From assembly GCA_023450935.1 (NCBI GenBank), contig JAEXGH010000008.1, forward strand, positions 45,437 through 109,436: a stretch of 64,000 nt of DNA, in the 5' to 3' direction. Shown here one piece after another: positions 17,467 through 25,751 of this stretch; position 1 is the first letter of the stretch, and every line of letters begins with the position of its first letter. This DNA is from Verrucomicrobiota bacterium (GTDB lineage Bacteria; Verrucomicrobiota; Verrucomicrobiia; Opitutales; Intestinicryptomonadaceae). A program made the position numbers and the translations under genes. A model generated the notes under the pieces. It was not told where the DNA came from, did no database searches, and was given only the letters and a program-made list of their open reading frames with translations.

Positions 17467-17916
17467 TTAGTCTATGTCTATATTTGCCTCGAAAGACTCA
17501 ACGTTGATTGTGAGTTTATTCGCCATTTCGTTGGCGGAATCCTCGTCGATTTTCCTCTTGAGCAACTCGGTGAAGAAGAAGTCTTTCATCAGCTCCTCTA
17601 CGGCTCTGATGTCGCTGAGCTGTCCGAAGATTTCGGCGATGAGCTTTTCGAACTTTTCCTGACAGTCGCAGTCCTTTTTGCCGCAGCAGGGCTTTGCCGA
17701 GTTGCATTTGCACGGCTTTTTTGCGGGCGCAACGGGTGCCGCCTTTTGGGCGACCGGCTTTTTTGCAGCTGCCTTCGCGGCGGGTTTTTTTGCCGCAACC
17801 GCCTTTTTGGCGGGTGCAACTTTTGCGGGGGCTGTCTTTTTGGCGACAGGTTTTTTCGCCGCTTTTGCCGCGGCTGTCGATTTTACTGGAGCTTTTTTAG
17901 ATGTCGTCTTTTTCAT
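17467..17916 (-). CDS. histone H1-like Lys/Ala-rich protein with a cysteine cluster
   Basis: A 149-aa protein in three parts. Residues 1-68 are Lys/Ala/Pro repeats (AAKKPVAKK-type), like bacterial H1-like DNA-binding tails. Residues 69-85 hold six cysteines (C69, C71, C77, C78, C83, C85) in a CxC-x5-CC-x4-CxC layout that could bind zinc or another metal. Residues 88-149 form an acidic, probably helical domain (EKFEKLIAEIFGQLSDIRAVEELMKDFF...). A nucleoid or DNA-associated role is inferred from the tail only. It is a single gene with its own promoter, divergent from the DegT gene. The combination of H1 tail and Cys cluster is not one I can name. Confidence 0.7.
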   Translation of the reverse strand: MKKTTSKKAPVKSTAAAKAAKKPVAKKTAPAKVAPAKKAVAAKKPAAKAAAKKPVAQKAAPVAPAKKPCKCNSAKPCCGKKDCDCQEKFEKLIAEIFGQLSDIRAVEELMKDFFFTELLKRKIDEDSANEMANKLTINVESFEANIDID

Positions 17917-17927
17917 AATGTGTTGTA

Positions 17928-17956
17928 ATTAAATCAAATTCAGCGTGTAGATGCAA
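17928..17956 (-). promoter_or_regulatory. sigma70-type promoter of the H1-like gene
   Basis: On the minus strand, TTGCAT (17956-17951), a 17-bp spacer and TTTAAT (17933-17928) lie just upstream of the ATG at 17916. Confidence 0.45.
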
Positions 17957-18068
17957 GCTTTTTCTGCCCGATTCCCCTAAAAAACGCACAAAATTGTCGT
18001 CGAAGTGGGCTTCGCTTAAAAAATGTTGCGCTTTTTGACGAAATAGTATTCGATAACTGCGGTTTTTT

Positions 18069-19199
18069 ATGAAAGTTCCACTCTTAGATTTAAAAACGCA
18101 GTATAAACCTCTGCGCGAACAAACGCGCAAATTGTTGGACGATATTTTGGACAGCCAGTATTTTATAGGCGGCCCATACGTTGCAAAACTCGAGGAAGCC
18201 GTGGCGAAATATTCGGGAACTAAGGAGGCAATCGGCGTTTCGAGCGGAACCGACGCCCTGCTTGCGTCGCTTATGGCAATAGGCATTTCGCCCTCTCCGT
18301 TCGACGCCCGCGAACCCGCCGAGGTCATTCTGCCTACCTACACCTTTTTCGCCACTGCCGGCTGCGTGTGGCGCGCGGGCGCAAAGCCCGTGTTCGTTGA
18401 CATCGACAAAGATACCTACAATATCGATGTCGATGCCATTGAGGCTAAAATCACTCCGCGCACAAAGGCGATTATGCCCGTGCACCTCTACGGACAATGC
18501 GCCGAGATGGACAAAATTTGCGCGATAGCCAAAAAACACAATCTGCGCGTTATCGAAGACGGCGCGCAGGCAATAGGCGCAAAGCGCGACGGCGTGCGCG
18601 TGGGCAATTTCGGCGACTGCGGCTGTTTGAGCTTCTTCCCGTCGAAAAATCTCGGCGGCTTGGGCGATGGCGGCATGGTCATCACAAACAATACCGCCTT
18701 GGCCGCAAAACTCAGGCAAATGCGCAATCACGGAATGGAGCCCAAATATTACCACAAGTTTGTGGGCGGCAACTTCAGGCTCGACGCCATTCAGGCGGCG
18801 GGGCTTTTGGTAAAGCTTCCGCATCTCGACAAGTGGGGCGAAATGCGCCGCGCAAACGCCGCTCTTTACAACGAATTTTTCGCGGAGGTCGGCGAGATAA
18901 AAACGCCCGTAATCCAGCCGCGCAACTACTCGATTTTCAATCAGTATATAGTTTCTGTCGAAAAGCGCGACGACGTTTTGACGTTCCTGCGCTCCAAGGA
19001 CATCGGTTGCGAAATATACTACCCCGTTCCGCTGCACATGCAGGAGTGCTTCGCCGCGCTCGGCCACAGGGAGGGCGACTTCCCCAACGCCGAATACGCC
19101 GCGCGCCACACGATAGCCCTGCCGATTTATCCCGAACTTGAACCCGAACAAATCAAGTATGTGGCCGACACCCTCAAAGAGGCGGTCGCAAAGTTTTAA
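18069..19199 (+). CDS. DegT/DnrJ/EryC1-family sugar aminotransferase
   Basis: A PLP-dependent transaminase that converts a nucleotide keto-sugar to an amino-sugar. The 376-aa protein opens with VPLLDLKTQY, then VSSGTDALLASLMAIG, PTYTFFATAG, and the PLP lysine in FFPSKNLGGLGDGGMV. It ends with IYYPVPLHMQECFAALG. The closest named types by motif are WbpE/WlbC-like 3-amino-sugar enzymes. Its position two bases before kdsB suggests an LPS role: a 2,3-diamino sugar, or Kdo8N as in KdnA systems (no KdnB partner is visible). The substrate is unresolved. Confidence 0.88.
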   Translation: MKVPLLDLKTQYKPLREQTRKLLDDILDSQYFIGGPYVAKLEEAVAKYSGTKEAIGVSSGTDALLASLMAIGISPSPFDAREPAEVILPTYTFFATAGCVWRAGAKPVFVDIDKDTYNIDVDAIEAKITPRTKAIMPVHLYGQCAEMDKICAIAKKHNLRVIEDGAQAIGAKRDGVRVGNFGDCGCLSFFPSKNLGGLGDGGMVITNNTALAAKLRQMRNHGMEPKYYHKFVGGNFRLDAIQAAGLLVKLPHLDKWGEMRRANAALYNEFFAEVGEIKTPVIQPRNYSIFNQYIVSVEKRDDVLTFLRSKDIGCEIYYPVPLHMQECFAALGHREGDFPNAEYAARHTIALPIYPELEPEQIKYVADTLKEAVAKF

Positions 19200-19201
19200 A
19201 T

Positions 19202-20266
19202 ATGAATGTAAAAGACATTATAATGACCATTTTCGAGGTCGGAATGATTGTCATTCCGCTGGCGCTGGGCATAGTGTTCACGTTTAGGTCGAAGGCGTCG
19301 TATTCGGATAAATTCGACAACTCCAAGCTGCGTTTCTGGGGAATTTCAAGACGCAAATACACCGTGGCGGGCAGGATATTCGGCGTGTTCTGTTTCTGCG
19401 TTGCGGCGTTCTCGGTCTACAACAACTATTTCGCCGAATCGCCCGAAACAGAGAAGGTCAAGGATTTTTGGAAAGACATAAACGAGCCCGAAAAGAAAAA
19501 CGTCTTCTCGATGGCGTTGCTCGGCGCGGCGATAGCAATCCCCACCCGAATGGGCTCGACGCGCTTCCCCGGAAAGCCGCTTGCGCTTCTGGGTGGAAAA
19601 ACCGTCTTGCAGCGCGTCTACGAACGTTGCACGGAAAGCAGGCTCGCGCAAAAGGCGGTTGTTTTGACCGACAGCCCCGAGATAATGGAATACGCAGAAA
19701 AAATCGGCGCGCCCGCGCTTATGACTTCTCCCGAGTGCAATTCGGGCACTGAGCGCATAATAGAGGCGTTCGAAAAAATAGGCGCGGAGTTTGTCGTAAA
19801 CGTGCAGGGCGACGAACCCTTTATTTCGCCCGAACTCATCGACGAACTCATCTCCAAGCGCAACGCCACGGGCTGCGACCTCGTAACGGCGGCGTCGAAA
19901 ATAACGGACGCCGCAAATTTGACTAACGAAAACGTCGTGAAAGTCCTGCGCGGCGGCGACGGCAAAGCAATATACTTCAGCCGAACCGCCCTGCCGCATA
20001 TCCGCGGCGAAGCCGACAAAGCCAAGTGGCTTGCCCGCGCCGACTACTGGCGGCATATCGGCATTTACGGCTATTCGCGCGCGGCGTTGGGCGCATACGC
20101 AAAATTCGGCGCGTGCGCGCTTGAAAAATGCGAAATGCTCGAGCAACTCAGGTTCGTTTCAAACGGTATGAAGTTCGAGGTTGTCGAAACCGAATACGAG
20201 TCAATCGGCATCGATACCCGCGCCGATTTGGCGGCGGCCGAAGAATTTTTGAGAAAGATTTCATAA
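19202..20266 (+). CDS. kdsB: 3-deoxy-manno-octulosonate cytidylyltransferase with an N-terminal two-TM extension
   Basis: CMP-Kdo synthase, which activates Kdo for LPS inner-core synthesis. Residues from about 105 form a complete KdsB: AIAIPTRMGSTRFPGKPLAL (nucleotide loop), VNVQGDEPFI and IGIDTRADL. Ahead of it are about 100 extra residues with two hydrophobic segments (near 8-28 and 55-75) and a charged linker, so the enzyme appears membrane-anchored. Met104 could start a soluble KdsB, but no ribosome-binding site precedes it and no stop interrupts the frame. KdsB proteins are normally about 250 aa; this one is 354. It overlaps kdsD by one base (TAATG). Confidence 0.88.
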   Translation: MNVKDIIMTIFEVGMIVIPLALGIVFTFRSKASYSDKFDNSKLRFWGISRRKYTVAGRIFGVFCFCVAAFSVYNNYFAESPETEKVKDFWKDINEPEKKNVFSMALLGAAIAIPTRMGSTRFPGKPLALLGGKTVLQRVYERCTESRLAQKAVVLTDSPEIMEYAEKIGAPALMTSPECNSGTERIIEAFEKIGAEFVVNVQGDEPFISPELIDELISKRNATGCDLVTAASKITDAANLTNENVVKVLRGGDGKAIYFSRTALPHIRGEADKAKWLARADYWRHIGIYGYSRAALGAYAKFGACALEKCEMLEQLRFVSNGMKFEVVETEYESIGIDTRADLAAAEEFLRKIS

Positions 20267-21234
20267 TGGAAGATTCCGAACTGGTTTCAGTGGGCGCAAA
20301 CGTCCTCAAATGCGAAGCCGCCTGCATTCTGGCGGCGGTTGACAACCTCGGCGAAAGCTTCGCGCGGGCTGTCAAGACGATTCTCGAACACAGGGGCAAG
20401 CTTATGGTTTGCGGCGTGGGGAAGTCGGGGCTTGTGGGGCAAAAAATAGCCGCAACGCTCTCCAGCACCGGCACGCCCGCCGTATTTATGCACGCCTGCG
20501 ACGCCGCCCACGGCGACTTGGGCGTATACGAACCCGCCGACCCCACGCTTCTGATTTCCAACAGCGGCTCTACGGTCGAATGCCTGCGGCTTATTCCGAT
20601 TCTCAAGAAATTCAACTCCACAATTATCGCGCTTATCGGAAACCTCGATTCCCCGATGGGGCGCGAATGCGACATCATTCTGAATGCGTCGTCGAACGGT
20701 GAAGCCGACCCAATCGGGATTGTTCCCACAAACTCTACAACACTCGCCCTTGCAATCGGCGACGCCCTCGCGTGCGCGCTTATGCGCGCCAGAAACTTCA
20801 CTAAAGACGATTTTGCCAAATACCACCCCGCGGGTCAGCTCGGCAGAAATCTGCTTCTGAAAGTCAGCGATGTTATGCACAAGACCGACCATTGCGCGGT
20901 CGTCTCCCCGCAGGCAACCGCGCGCGATGTCGTTATTGCAATGACGGAAAAACCGCTCGGGGCCGCGTGCATTCTCGATTCCGACGGCAAAATTTCGGGC
21001 TTGGTGACCGACGGCGACATACGCAGAATGCTGCGCAACGTTTCGAACATCGATGCCGTAAAATGCGCCGACATCATGACCGTCTCCCCCATATGCGTGG
21101 AAGCGTCGGCGTCGTTGGGCGAGGCCGTCCGCCTGATGGAGGATAGACGCTCAAAACTGTCGGTTTTGCCCGTTGTTGAAAACGGCAGATTCGAAGGGCT
21201 GCTGCGCCTGCACGATGTCTATCAACCCCAATGA
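20266..21234 (+). CDS. kdsD: arabinose-5-phosphate isomerase KdsD/KpsF
   Basis: Converts ribulose-5-P to arabinose-5-P, the Kdo precursor. Starting at ATG 20266 gives 322 aa: an SIS domain (residues about 35-170, with CGVGKSGLVGQKIAATLSSTGTPA and the HGDLG and SNSGST motifs) followed by two CBS domains (about 205-320; VSDVM...GLVTDGDIRRML). It is translationally coupled to kdsB. An upstream in-frame ATG at 20128 lies inside kdsB and is rejected. Confidence 0.94.
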   Translation: MEDSELVSVGANVLKCEAACILAAVDNLGESFARAVKTILEHRGKLMVCGVGKSGLVGQKIAATLSSTGTPAVFMHACDAAHGDLGVYEPADPTLLISNSGSTVECLRLIPILKKFNSTIIALIGNLDSPMGRECDIILNASSNGEADPIGIVPTNSTTLALAIGDALACALMRARNFTKDDFAKYHPAGQLGRNLLLKVSDVMHKTDHCAVVSPQATARDVVIAMTEKPLGAACILDSDGKISGLVTDGDIRRMLRNVSNIDAVKCADIMTVSPICVEASASLGEAVRLMEDRRSKLSVLPVVENGRFEGLLRLHDVYQPQ

Positions 21235-21240
21235 TAAAAT

Positions 21241-21810
21241 ATGAAAATAGCGGAATCTTTGGGATTTTTTCTGCGCTACGTTAAAAATCCCGCATCGATA
21301 GGCGCGGTTTGTCCGAGTTCGCGTTTTTTGGCGCGTAAAATGGTTGCGCCGCTCAGGGACGCGGTGGGAGGCGACGATGTAGTTGCGGAATTCGGTTCGG
21401 GCACGGGTGCGATAACAAAGTATATTGCCTCGGAACTTCACGTGAAGCAGTCGAACCTTTTTTGCTTTGAATTCGACCCCGTTTCGGCGGACGTTTTGCG
21501 CGCAAAGTTTCCCGCCGTAAACATAGTAAACGACAGCGCGGAGAAAATCTCCGCCTTGGGCGACGCCCTGCCGCGCCTGAAGTGCATTGTTTCCTGCCTG
21601 CCGCTGCTTTCGCTTCCCGAGCGGGTTGTAGTAAATATCCTGCAAAACGCCGAAAACGCCTTGCCCAAAGGCGGACTGTTCGTGCAGTTTACATACAATT
21701 TGGCACATTCGCCCGCCGAGCCGCATTTTAAGGCAATGAAACGCGTTTGCACTTCGTTCGCCGCGCTGAACATTCCGCCCGCGCGCGTCGATGTTTTCCG
21801 CAAATACTAA
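21241..21810 (+). CDS. SAM-dependent methyltransferase, phospholipid N-methyltransferase-like
   Basis: A 189-aa class-I methyltransferase. SAM motif I is VVAEFGSGTGAIT near residue 47; motif II-like CFEFDP and the loop VSCLPLLSLP follow. The opening FFLRYVKNPASIGAVCPSSRFLARKM is typical of PmtA-type phospholipid methyltransferases and their rRNA-methylase-like relatives. It lies 6 bp after kdsD, so it is likely co-transcribed with the LPS genes, and a terminator follows. The substrate is inferred only. Confidence 0.75.
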   Translation: MKIAESLGFFLRYVKNPASIGAVCPSSRFLARKMVAPLRDAVGGDDVVAEFGSGTGAITKYIASELHVKQSNLFCFEFDPVSADVLRAKFPAVNIVNDSAEKISALGDALPRLKCIVSCLPLLSLPERVVVNILQNAENALPKGGLFVQFTYNLAHSPAEPHFKAMKRVCTSFAALNIPPARVDVFRKY

Positions 21811-21836
21811 AATGTAAAAATTCCGTTCGAACTTTC

Positions 21837-21861
21837 ACCCGTGCTTGGCGCGGGTTTTTTT
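21837..21861 (+). terminator. rho-independent terminator of the LPS sugar operon
   Basis: The 8-bp stem ACCCGTGC / GCGCGGGT (one G-U) with a 3-base loop is followed by TTTTTTT. Confidence 0.8.
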
Positions 21862-21975
21862 GTGCAAAGCAATGTCGGTTTTTCGCGGTTCAATGTCCAA
21901 AAAATCAGTTGATAAAACCGCCGATAAACGTAGAATAGCCGTGTTGTATTTCCGATTGAACCCGAAAAACGGAGG

Positions 21976-22326
21976 ATAAAAACGGGAATTTTTTCGTTAA
22001 AAAGCGCGCTTGTTGCCTGCGCAGTTGTTGCCGCGTCAACTCTTTTTGCGCGCGGCGTCTTGACTTGCGAACAGGCAAATGAATGGTTCGCAAAACAAAA
22101 ATACAGGGAGAGGGTAAATGAAACTTTGTTCTGCGGGCACGAATATGAAACATCTTTTCTTTCGTCCCGAAAAATATCCGCGTCTTGGGAATGTTTTTTC
22201 GAGCTTGTTTCAATCCTTTTCGCATATGGGAGCGAACTTTATTCGCGGAAATGCCCGCGGGAAGATCTCGAACTTCTGCCAGAATCGTTTGTCGCCGTTT
22301 TAGGAAATGCAAAATGCCCCCTTTAG
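21976..22326 (+). pseudogene. possible small secreted protein with a degraded start codon
   Basis: The 512-bp gap between the terminator side and the next gene holds an open frame ending at TAG 22324-22326. It reads SLKSALVACAVVAASTLFARGVLTC early on, which looks like a signal peptide or lipoprotein leader, then about 90 polar residues. GGAGG (21971-21975) lies just upstream, but the frame has only ATA (21976) or ATT (21988) where a start should be; the first standard alternative is TTG 22060, after the leader. It may be a decayed gene. The last codons overlap the end of the minus-strand gene. Confidence 0.3.
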
Positions 22327-24008
22327 GAATTATAAAAAACGCGGGAGAGGGCGGGGAAGCCGGCGAGGGTCGCGCAGTGGGAAAGCTTTTTTATCGCGCT
22401 GTCGAAGTATTGGGCGTATTCGGTCTTGCCCTTTTTTATCGAGAGAAAGCCGTATGCGCCGAGTGCCTGCATGAGTCGTTCGCACGCGGCGGTGTAAAAC
22501 AGACTCATTTGTTCGGGCGTCGGGCCGGCGCGAAAATACAGGCGCAGGCAGTCGCGAACGATTTCGTCAGGCAAATCTACATACGGGTCGAACAGAAGCG
22601 AGGCAACGTCGTAGAGGGCGCAACCCATGCGCATTCCCTGAAAGTCGATTATCCTTATTTTGCCGAGCTCCGCCATTATGTTTTGCGATTGGAAATCGCG
22701 GTGCAAAAGCACGGGGGGTTCGCGTAAAAGTATGCGCGTTATTTCGGAAAGCTCGGCATCGAGTTCGGGGGTTGGGACAATGCCGAATTTCGAAATAAGG
22801 CATTCCTGCTTGAAGTAGTTTTGTTCCCAACCGTAGAGGGTTTCGTCGAAGGGGTGCGAAAGCTCGAAAGGCTTTTTGAGGTAGCTTTCGGTGGCGGTTG
22901 TGTGCAGGCGGCGGAGGTTTTCAATGGCGCGCCCATAGAAGGGAGCGGCGTTGTAGGGCGACTGTTTTGCGAGCGAAAGCAGGTCGTTTTCGCCGCCGTC
23001 GGCCATAACTATTATGCGGCGGCGTCCGCACGATTTTACGATGTCGCAGACGTCGATGCCGTTCGCGCGAAGGAAACGCGCCAACTTCGCGTAGAGGGCG
23101 TCTTCGCGCTTTTGCGTGCCGTAAAAACACGCCACAAGGCGGTTGCCGTCGGCGTCGGTAAAGCGCAGGAATTTTCTGGTAGACGCGCCCTTGTTAATCG
23201 GCTCGGACGTTTGCGCGGTAAACCCAAATTCGGCCAGTTTTGCGAGCATTGAAAATTCCGTTTCGGGGTCGTTTTTACAGGCTTTGAGATATTCGGCGGG
23301 CGTGCCGATGTCGCTCCAAGTGCCCGAATTTTCCTCGAAATACGCGACGGAATCGGCGTCGGCGTCAATCAGGCGCAGGAAGACATCGACAGTCGAAAAC
23401 GCGTCGGCGGGGAACGATTTTACGGCGTCGAGAAATTTTTTATTCGCCGCAAATAGCCCCGTAAATTGCAGGTTTTTTTCGACAGCCGCACCTGTTTGGA
23501 AACGCATGTCGCGCACGAATCCTCCCGCAACGCCGACGTTTTTGGCAGACCCTTTGTCGCGCAGGCAGAGGACGGCGGCGAGGTTCGGGTCGGCGGCGAA
23601 TTTCGCTTCGGCGGCGCGCGCAAAACGTTTGATGTCGGCGGTGAAAATGATGTCTGAATTGTGGACGAGAAACGGCGTGTCGCCCTCAAGCAGGCCGCGG
23701 GCGTTTTTTATTCCGCCGCCCGTATCGAGAATTTGCGGCTCGAAAATTTTTAAGATTTCCGCGCCTTTGTAGACGGTTTCCCCGCCCTCTGCGTAGGGCG
23801 CAAGGGCTTCGTCGAACTTTTCGGCGAGGTGGTGGGTGTTGACGATTATTCTGTCTATCCCCGCGCGCTGGAGTTTGTCGAAAACCATGAGCAGCGGCGA
23901 AGAGCCGCGGACGGGCAGCAGGGGCTTGGGGAGAATGTCGGTGAGGGGTTTTAGGCGTTTGCCGTAGCCGGCCGCCAGCACGAAAGCTGTTGTGATTTTG
24001 CAGTTCAT
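22323..24008 (-). CDS. fused MurNAc-1-P uridylyltransferase (MurU) - sugar kinase (AmgK)
   Basis: A 561-aa two-domain protein. Residues 1-250 form a nucleotidyltransferase with AFVLAAGYGKRLKPLTDILPKPLLPV, LDTGGGIKNA and the VHNSDI metal loop, most like MurU. Residues about 260-555 form an aminoglycoside-phosphotransferase fold with the catalytic HRDFQSQN and metal-binding IDFQGMRMG, most like the anomeric kinase AmgK. In pseudomonads AmgK and MurU are separate neighbouring proteins that turn recycled MurNAc into UDP-MurNAc, bypassing MurA. Here the two activities appear fused with MurU first. It is cytoplasmic and monocistronic, divergent from the PpiD-like gene. The exact sugar is inferred. 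Confidence 0.8.
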   Translation of the reverse strand: MNCKITTAFVLAAGYGKRLKPLTDILPKPLLPVRGSSPLLMVFDKLQRAGIDRIIVNTHHLAEKFDEALAPYAEGGETVYKGAEILKIFEPQILDTGGGIKNARGLLEGDTPFLVHNSDIIFTADIKRFARAAEAKFAADPNLAAVLCLRDKGSAKNVGVAGGFVRDMRFQTGAAVEKNLQFTGLFAANKKFLDAVKSFPADAFSTVDVFLRLIDADADSVAYFEENSGTWSDIGTPAEYLKACKNDPETEFSMLAKLAEFGFTAQTSEPINKGASTRKFLRFTDADGNRLVACFYGTQKREDALYAKLARFLRANGIDVCDIVKSCGRRRIIVMADGGENDLLSLAKQSPYNAAPFYGRAIENLRRLHTTATESYLKKPFELSHPFDETLYGWEQNYFKQECLISKFGIVPTPELDAELSEITRILLREPPVLLHRDFQSQNIMAELGKIRIIDFQGMRMGCALYDVASLLFDPYVDLPDEIVRDCLRLYFRAGPTPEQMSLFYTAACERLMQALGAYGFLSIKKGKTEYAQYFDSAIKKLSHCATLAGFPALSRVFYNS

Positions 24009-24034
24009 TTTCGGCGTAAAAAGAATACGAAAAT

Positions 24035-24063
24035 GTTGACAATGTCAACGTTCCGTCTATACT
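24035..24063 (+). promoter_or_regulatory. promoter with a palindromic operator over the -35
   Basis: TTGACA (24036-24041), a 16-bp spacer and TATACT (24058-24063) form a near-consensus promoter for the PpiD-like gene. The -35 sits in a perfect 15-bp palindrome, GTTGACA-A-TGTCAAC (24035-24049), in the divergent intergenic region shared with the MurU-AmgK gene. Confidence 0.65.
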
Positions 24064-24088
24064 GAGCCGCCTAATTTATTTATTTTGT

Positions 24089-25690
24089 ATGATTACTTGG
24101 ATTCAGACAGTTTTACAAAAACACCACAAAGTTGTATTCTCGGTTCTGCTGGTCGTGATAACGGTAGCGTTCGTGTTTACCATCGGGCAAATTCCGTTCT
24201 TCGGCGACAGAAACCGCTACGAAGCCACTAAAAAGAACTTCTACGGCTTCGACCTGTCGGACGACAACGTAGTCAGCTACCTCAGCCGCTATGCGTATTT
24301 CGACGCTTTCTTGGCGGGGGCGCGCCCGTCAGACGAATTCGTCTACAAACAGGCGTTTTTGCGCAACTTGGCCAAAGAATTGGGACTTAAACAGGCGAAC
24401 GAAAGCGAACTGGTTGCGTATATCCATGCTTCGCCCGCGTTCCGAAACGATAAGGGCAACTTCGACGAAGTTCGCTGGAAGGAATTTGTGGATTACTATA
24501 CAAAGGTGGGGCTCGGCGAAGCGGAACTCACGCGCATTTTCGCGGAAAACGCGCTGCTCTGGAAGCTCGAACAGCTGCTTGGTTCGGGTTTCGCGCTCAG
24601 GGGAGATGTTCAAATGCAATACGAGATTTTCGAAGGCATTTGGGATTTCAATTTGGCGGTTGTCGATTTCGCGAAATTCAATCCGACAATCAAGCCCACG
24701 CAGGCGCAGCTTGAAACTTTCTACAAGGAAAACGCGGCTTCGTTCAAGGTGGGCGCGGGCGTGGTCCTCGAAACGGTTTTCTTCGCCGCCGCCGACTTTG
24801 CCGACAAAAACGCCCCGACGGAAGAGGCGTTGAAGGCGTATTATAATTCGAACGCCTCGAAATACACGGAAGTCAAGGACGGCAAGACGGTTGTAAAGCC
24901 CTTCGCCGATGTCAAAAAGGCAGTAGCCGAGGATTTTGCAAAGGATAGCGCAATCCGCAAGGCAGCAACAAGCGCGGAGGATTTGGCTTTGAAAGTCTAC
25001 AATTCGCAGGCAAAAAAATCTTCGCCCGAGCTTAAAAAAGTGCTCGCCGATGCCAAGGTTGTCTCGAAAAAATCGAAGACTATGAGAACAACCGACGCAT
25101 CGTTTGACAAATCGCTGCCCGATAAAGTTGTGGCGGCGGGGTTCCGCCTCGACGAGCAATCGTTCTACGCAGACCCTATTGTCGATGAAAACGGCGTGTG
25201 GTTTGTAATGCTTGCCGAAAGCCTCCCTGAATATCAGCCGAAACTTGCCGACGTTAAGGACGCCGTTGAGAAGGCGTTTGTTGCCGCCGAAAAACGCCGC
25301 CTGTTTGCCGAATACGGCAAAAAGCTTGACGCCGCTTTTGAAAAGGGTCTGAAAGAGGGCAAGTCGTTCGCGGATATCGCCGACGCCAACAAGGTTAAGA
25401 GCGAGAGCGTGAAGGGCTTTTCGTTCGCCGCTGCGTCGGCTTCCAAAAACGTCGAATCCGTTCGGTATTTGCTGGGGACAGAGCTTCCCAAACTGTCGGT
25501 CGGTGGCGTTTCGAAGGCTGTGTATTTCGGGCAAAACGGCTACATAGTGAATTTGACGGCATTTAAAAAGCCCCAGATTGACGACAAGAAACTCGCCCAA
25601 ATGCAGAAGAATTTCGAAGCGGCTATGTCGGCGGTTTCGGAACAGTCCATTCTGAACAATGCAATACAAAAGGCGGACGTTAAAAATTAG
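24089..25690 (+). CDS. membrane-anchored periplasmic chaperone, PpiD/SurA-like
   Basis: A 533-aa protein with one N-terminal membrane anchor (residues about 15-34, VVFSVLLVVITVAFVFTIG) and a long helical, Lys/Ala-rich periplasmic part. The opening MITWIQTVLQKHHKVVFSVLLV and the SurA_N-like region with RNLAKELGLKQANESELVAYI are like PpiD. A parvulin-type region can be placed around 215-400 but its signature residues are weak, so isomerase activity is doubtful. The likely role is folding help for proteins leaving the Sec translocon. It has its own promoter. Confidence 0.75.
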   Translation: MITWIQTVLQKHHKVVFSVLLVVITVAFVFTIGQIPFFGDRNRYEATKKNFYGFDLSDDNVVSYLSRYAYFDAFLAGARPSDEFVYKQAFLRNLAKELGLKQANESELVAYIHASPAFRNDKGNFDEVRWKEFVDYYTKVGLGEAELTRIFAENALLWKLEQLLGSGFALRGDVQMQYEIFEGIWDFNLAVVDFAKFNPTIKPTQAQLETFYKENAASFKVGAGVVLETVFFAAADFADKNAPTEEALKAYYNSNASKYTEVKDGKTVVKPFADVKKAVAEDFAKDSAIRKAATSAEDLALKVYNSQAKKSSPELKKVLADAKVVSKKSKTMRTTDASFDKSLPDKVVAAGFRLDEQSFYADPIVDENGVWFVMLAESLPEYQPKLADVKDAVEKAFVAAEKRRLFAEYGKKLDAAFEKGLKEGKSFADIADANKVKSESVKGFSFAAASASKNVESVRYLLGTELPKLSVGGVSKAVYFGQNGYIVNLTAFKKPQIDDKKLAQMQKNFEAAMSAVSEQSILNNAIQKADVKN

Positions 25691-25751
25691 GCCAAACTTA
25701 TAAATTTTTTCAAAATTTTACGATGACCTCGTAAATATGAAAGGACTAAAT

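Noticed and set aside
21905..22312. 135-aa minus-strand open frame in the gap after the methyltransferase gene
   Set aside because: Basic low-complexity sequence without start signal or family match; the plus-strand frame with a leader-like segment is the better reading of this interval.
24329..25669. 446-aa minus-strand open frame
   Set aside because: Antisense of the PpiD-like gene, Arg/Phe-rich, no motif, no start signal.
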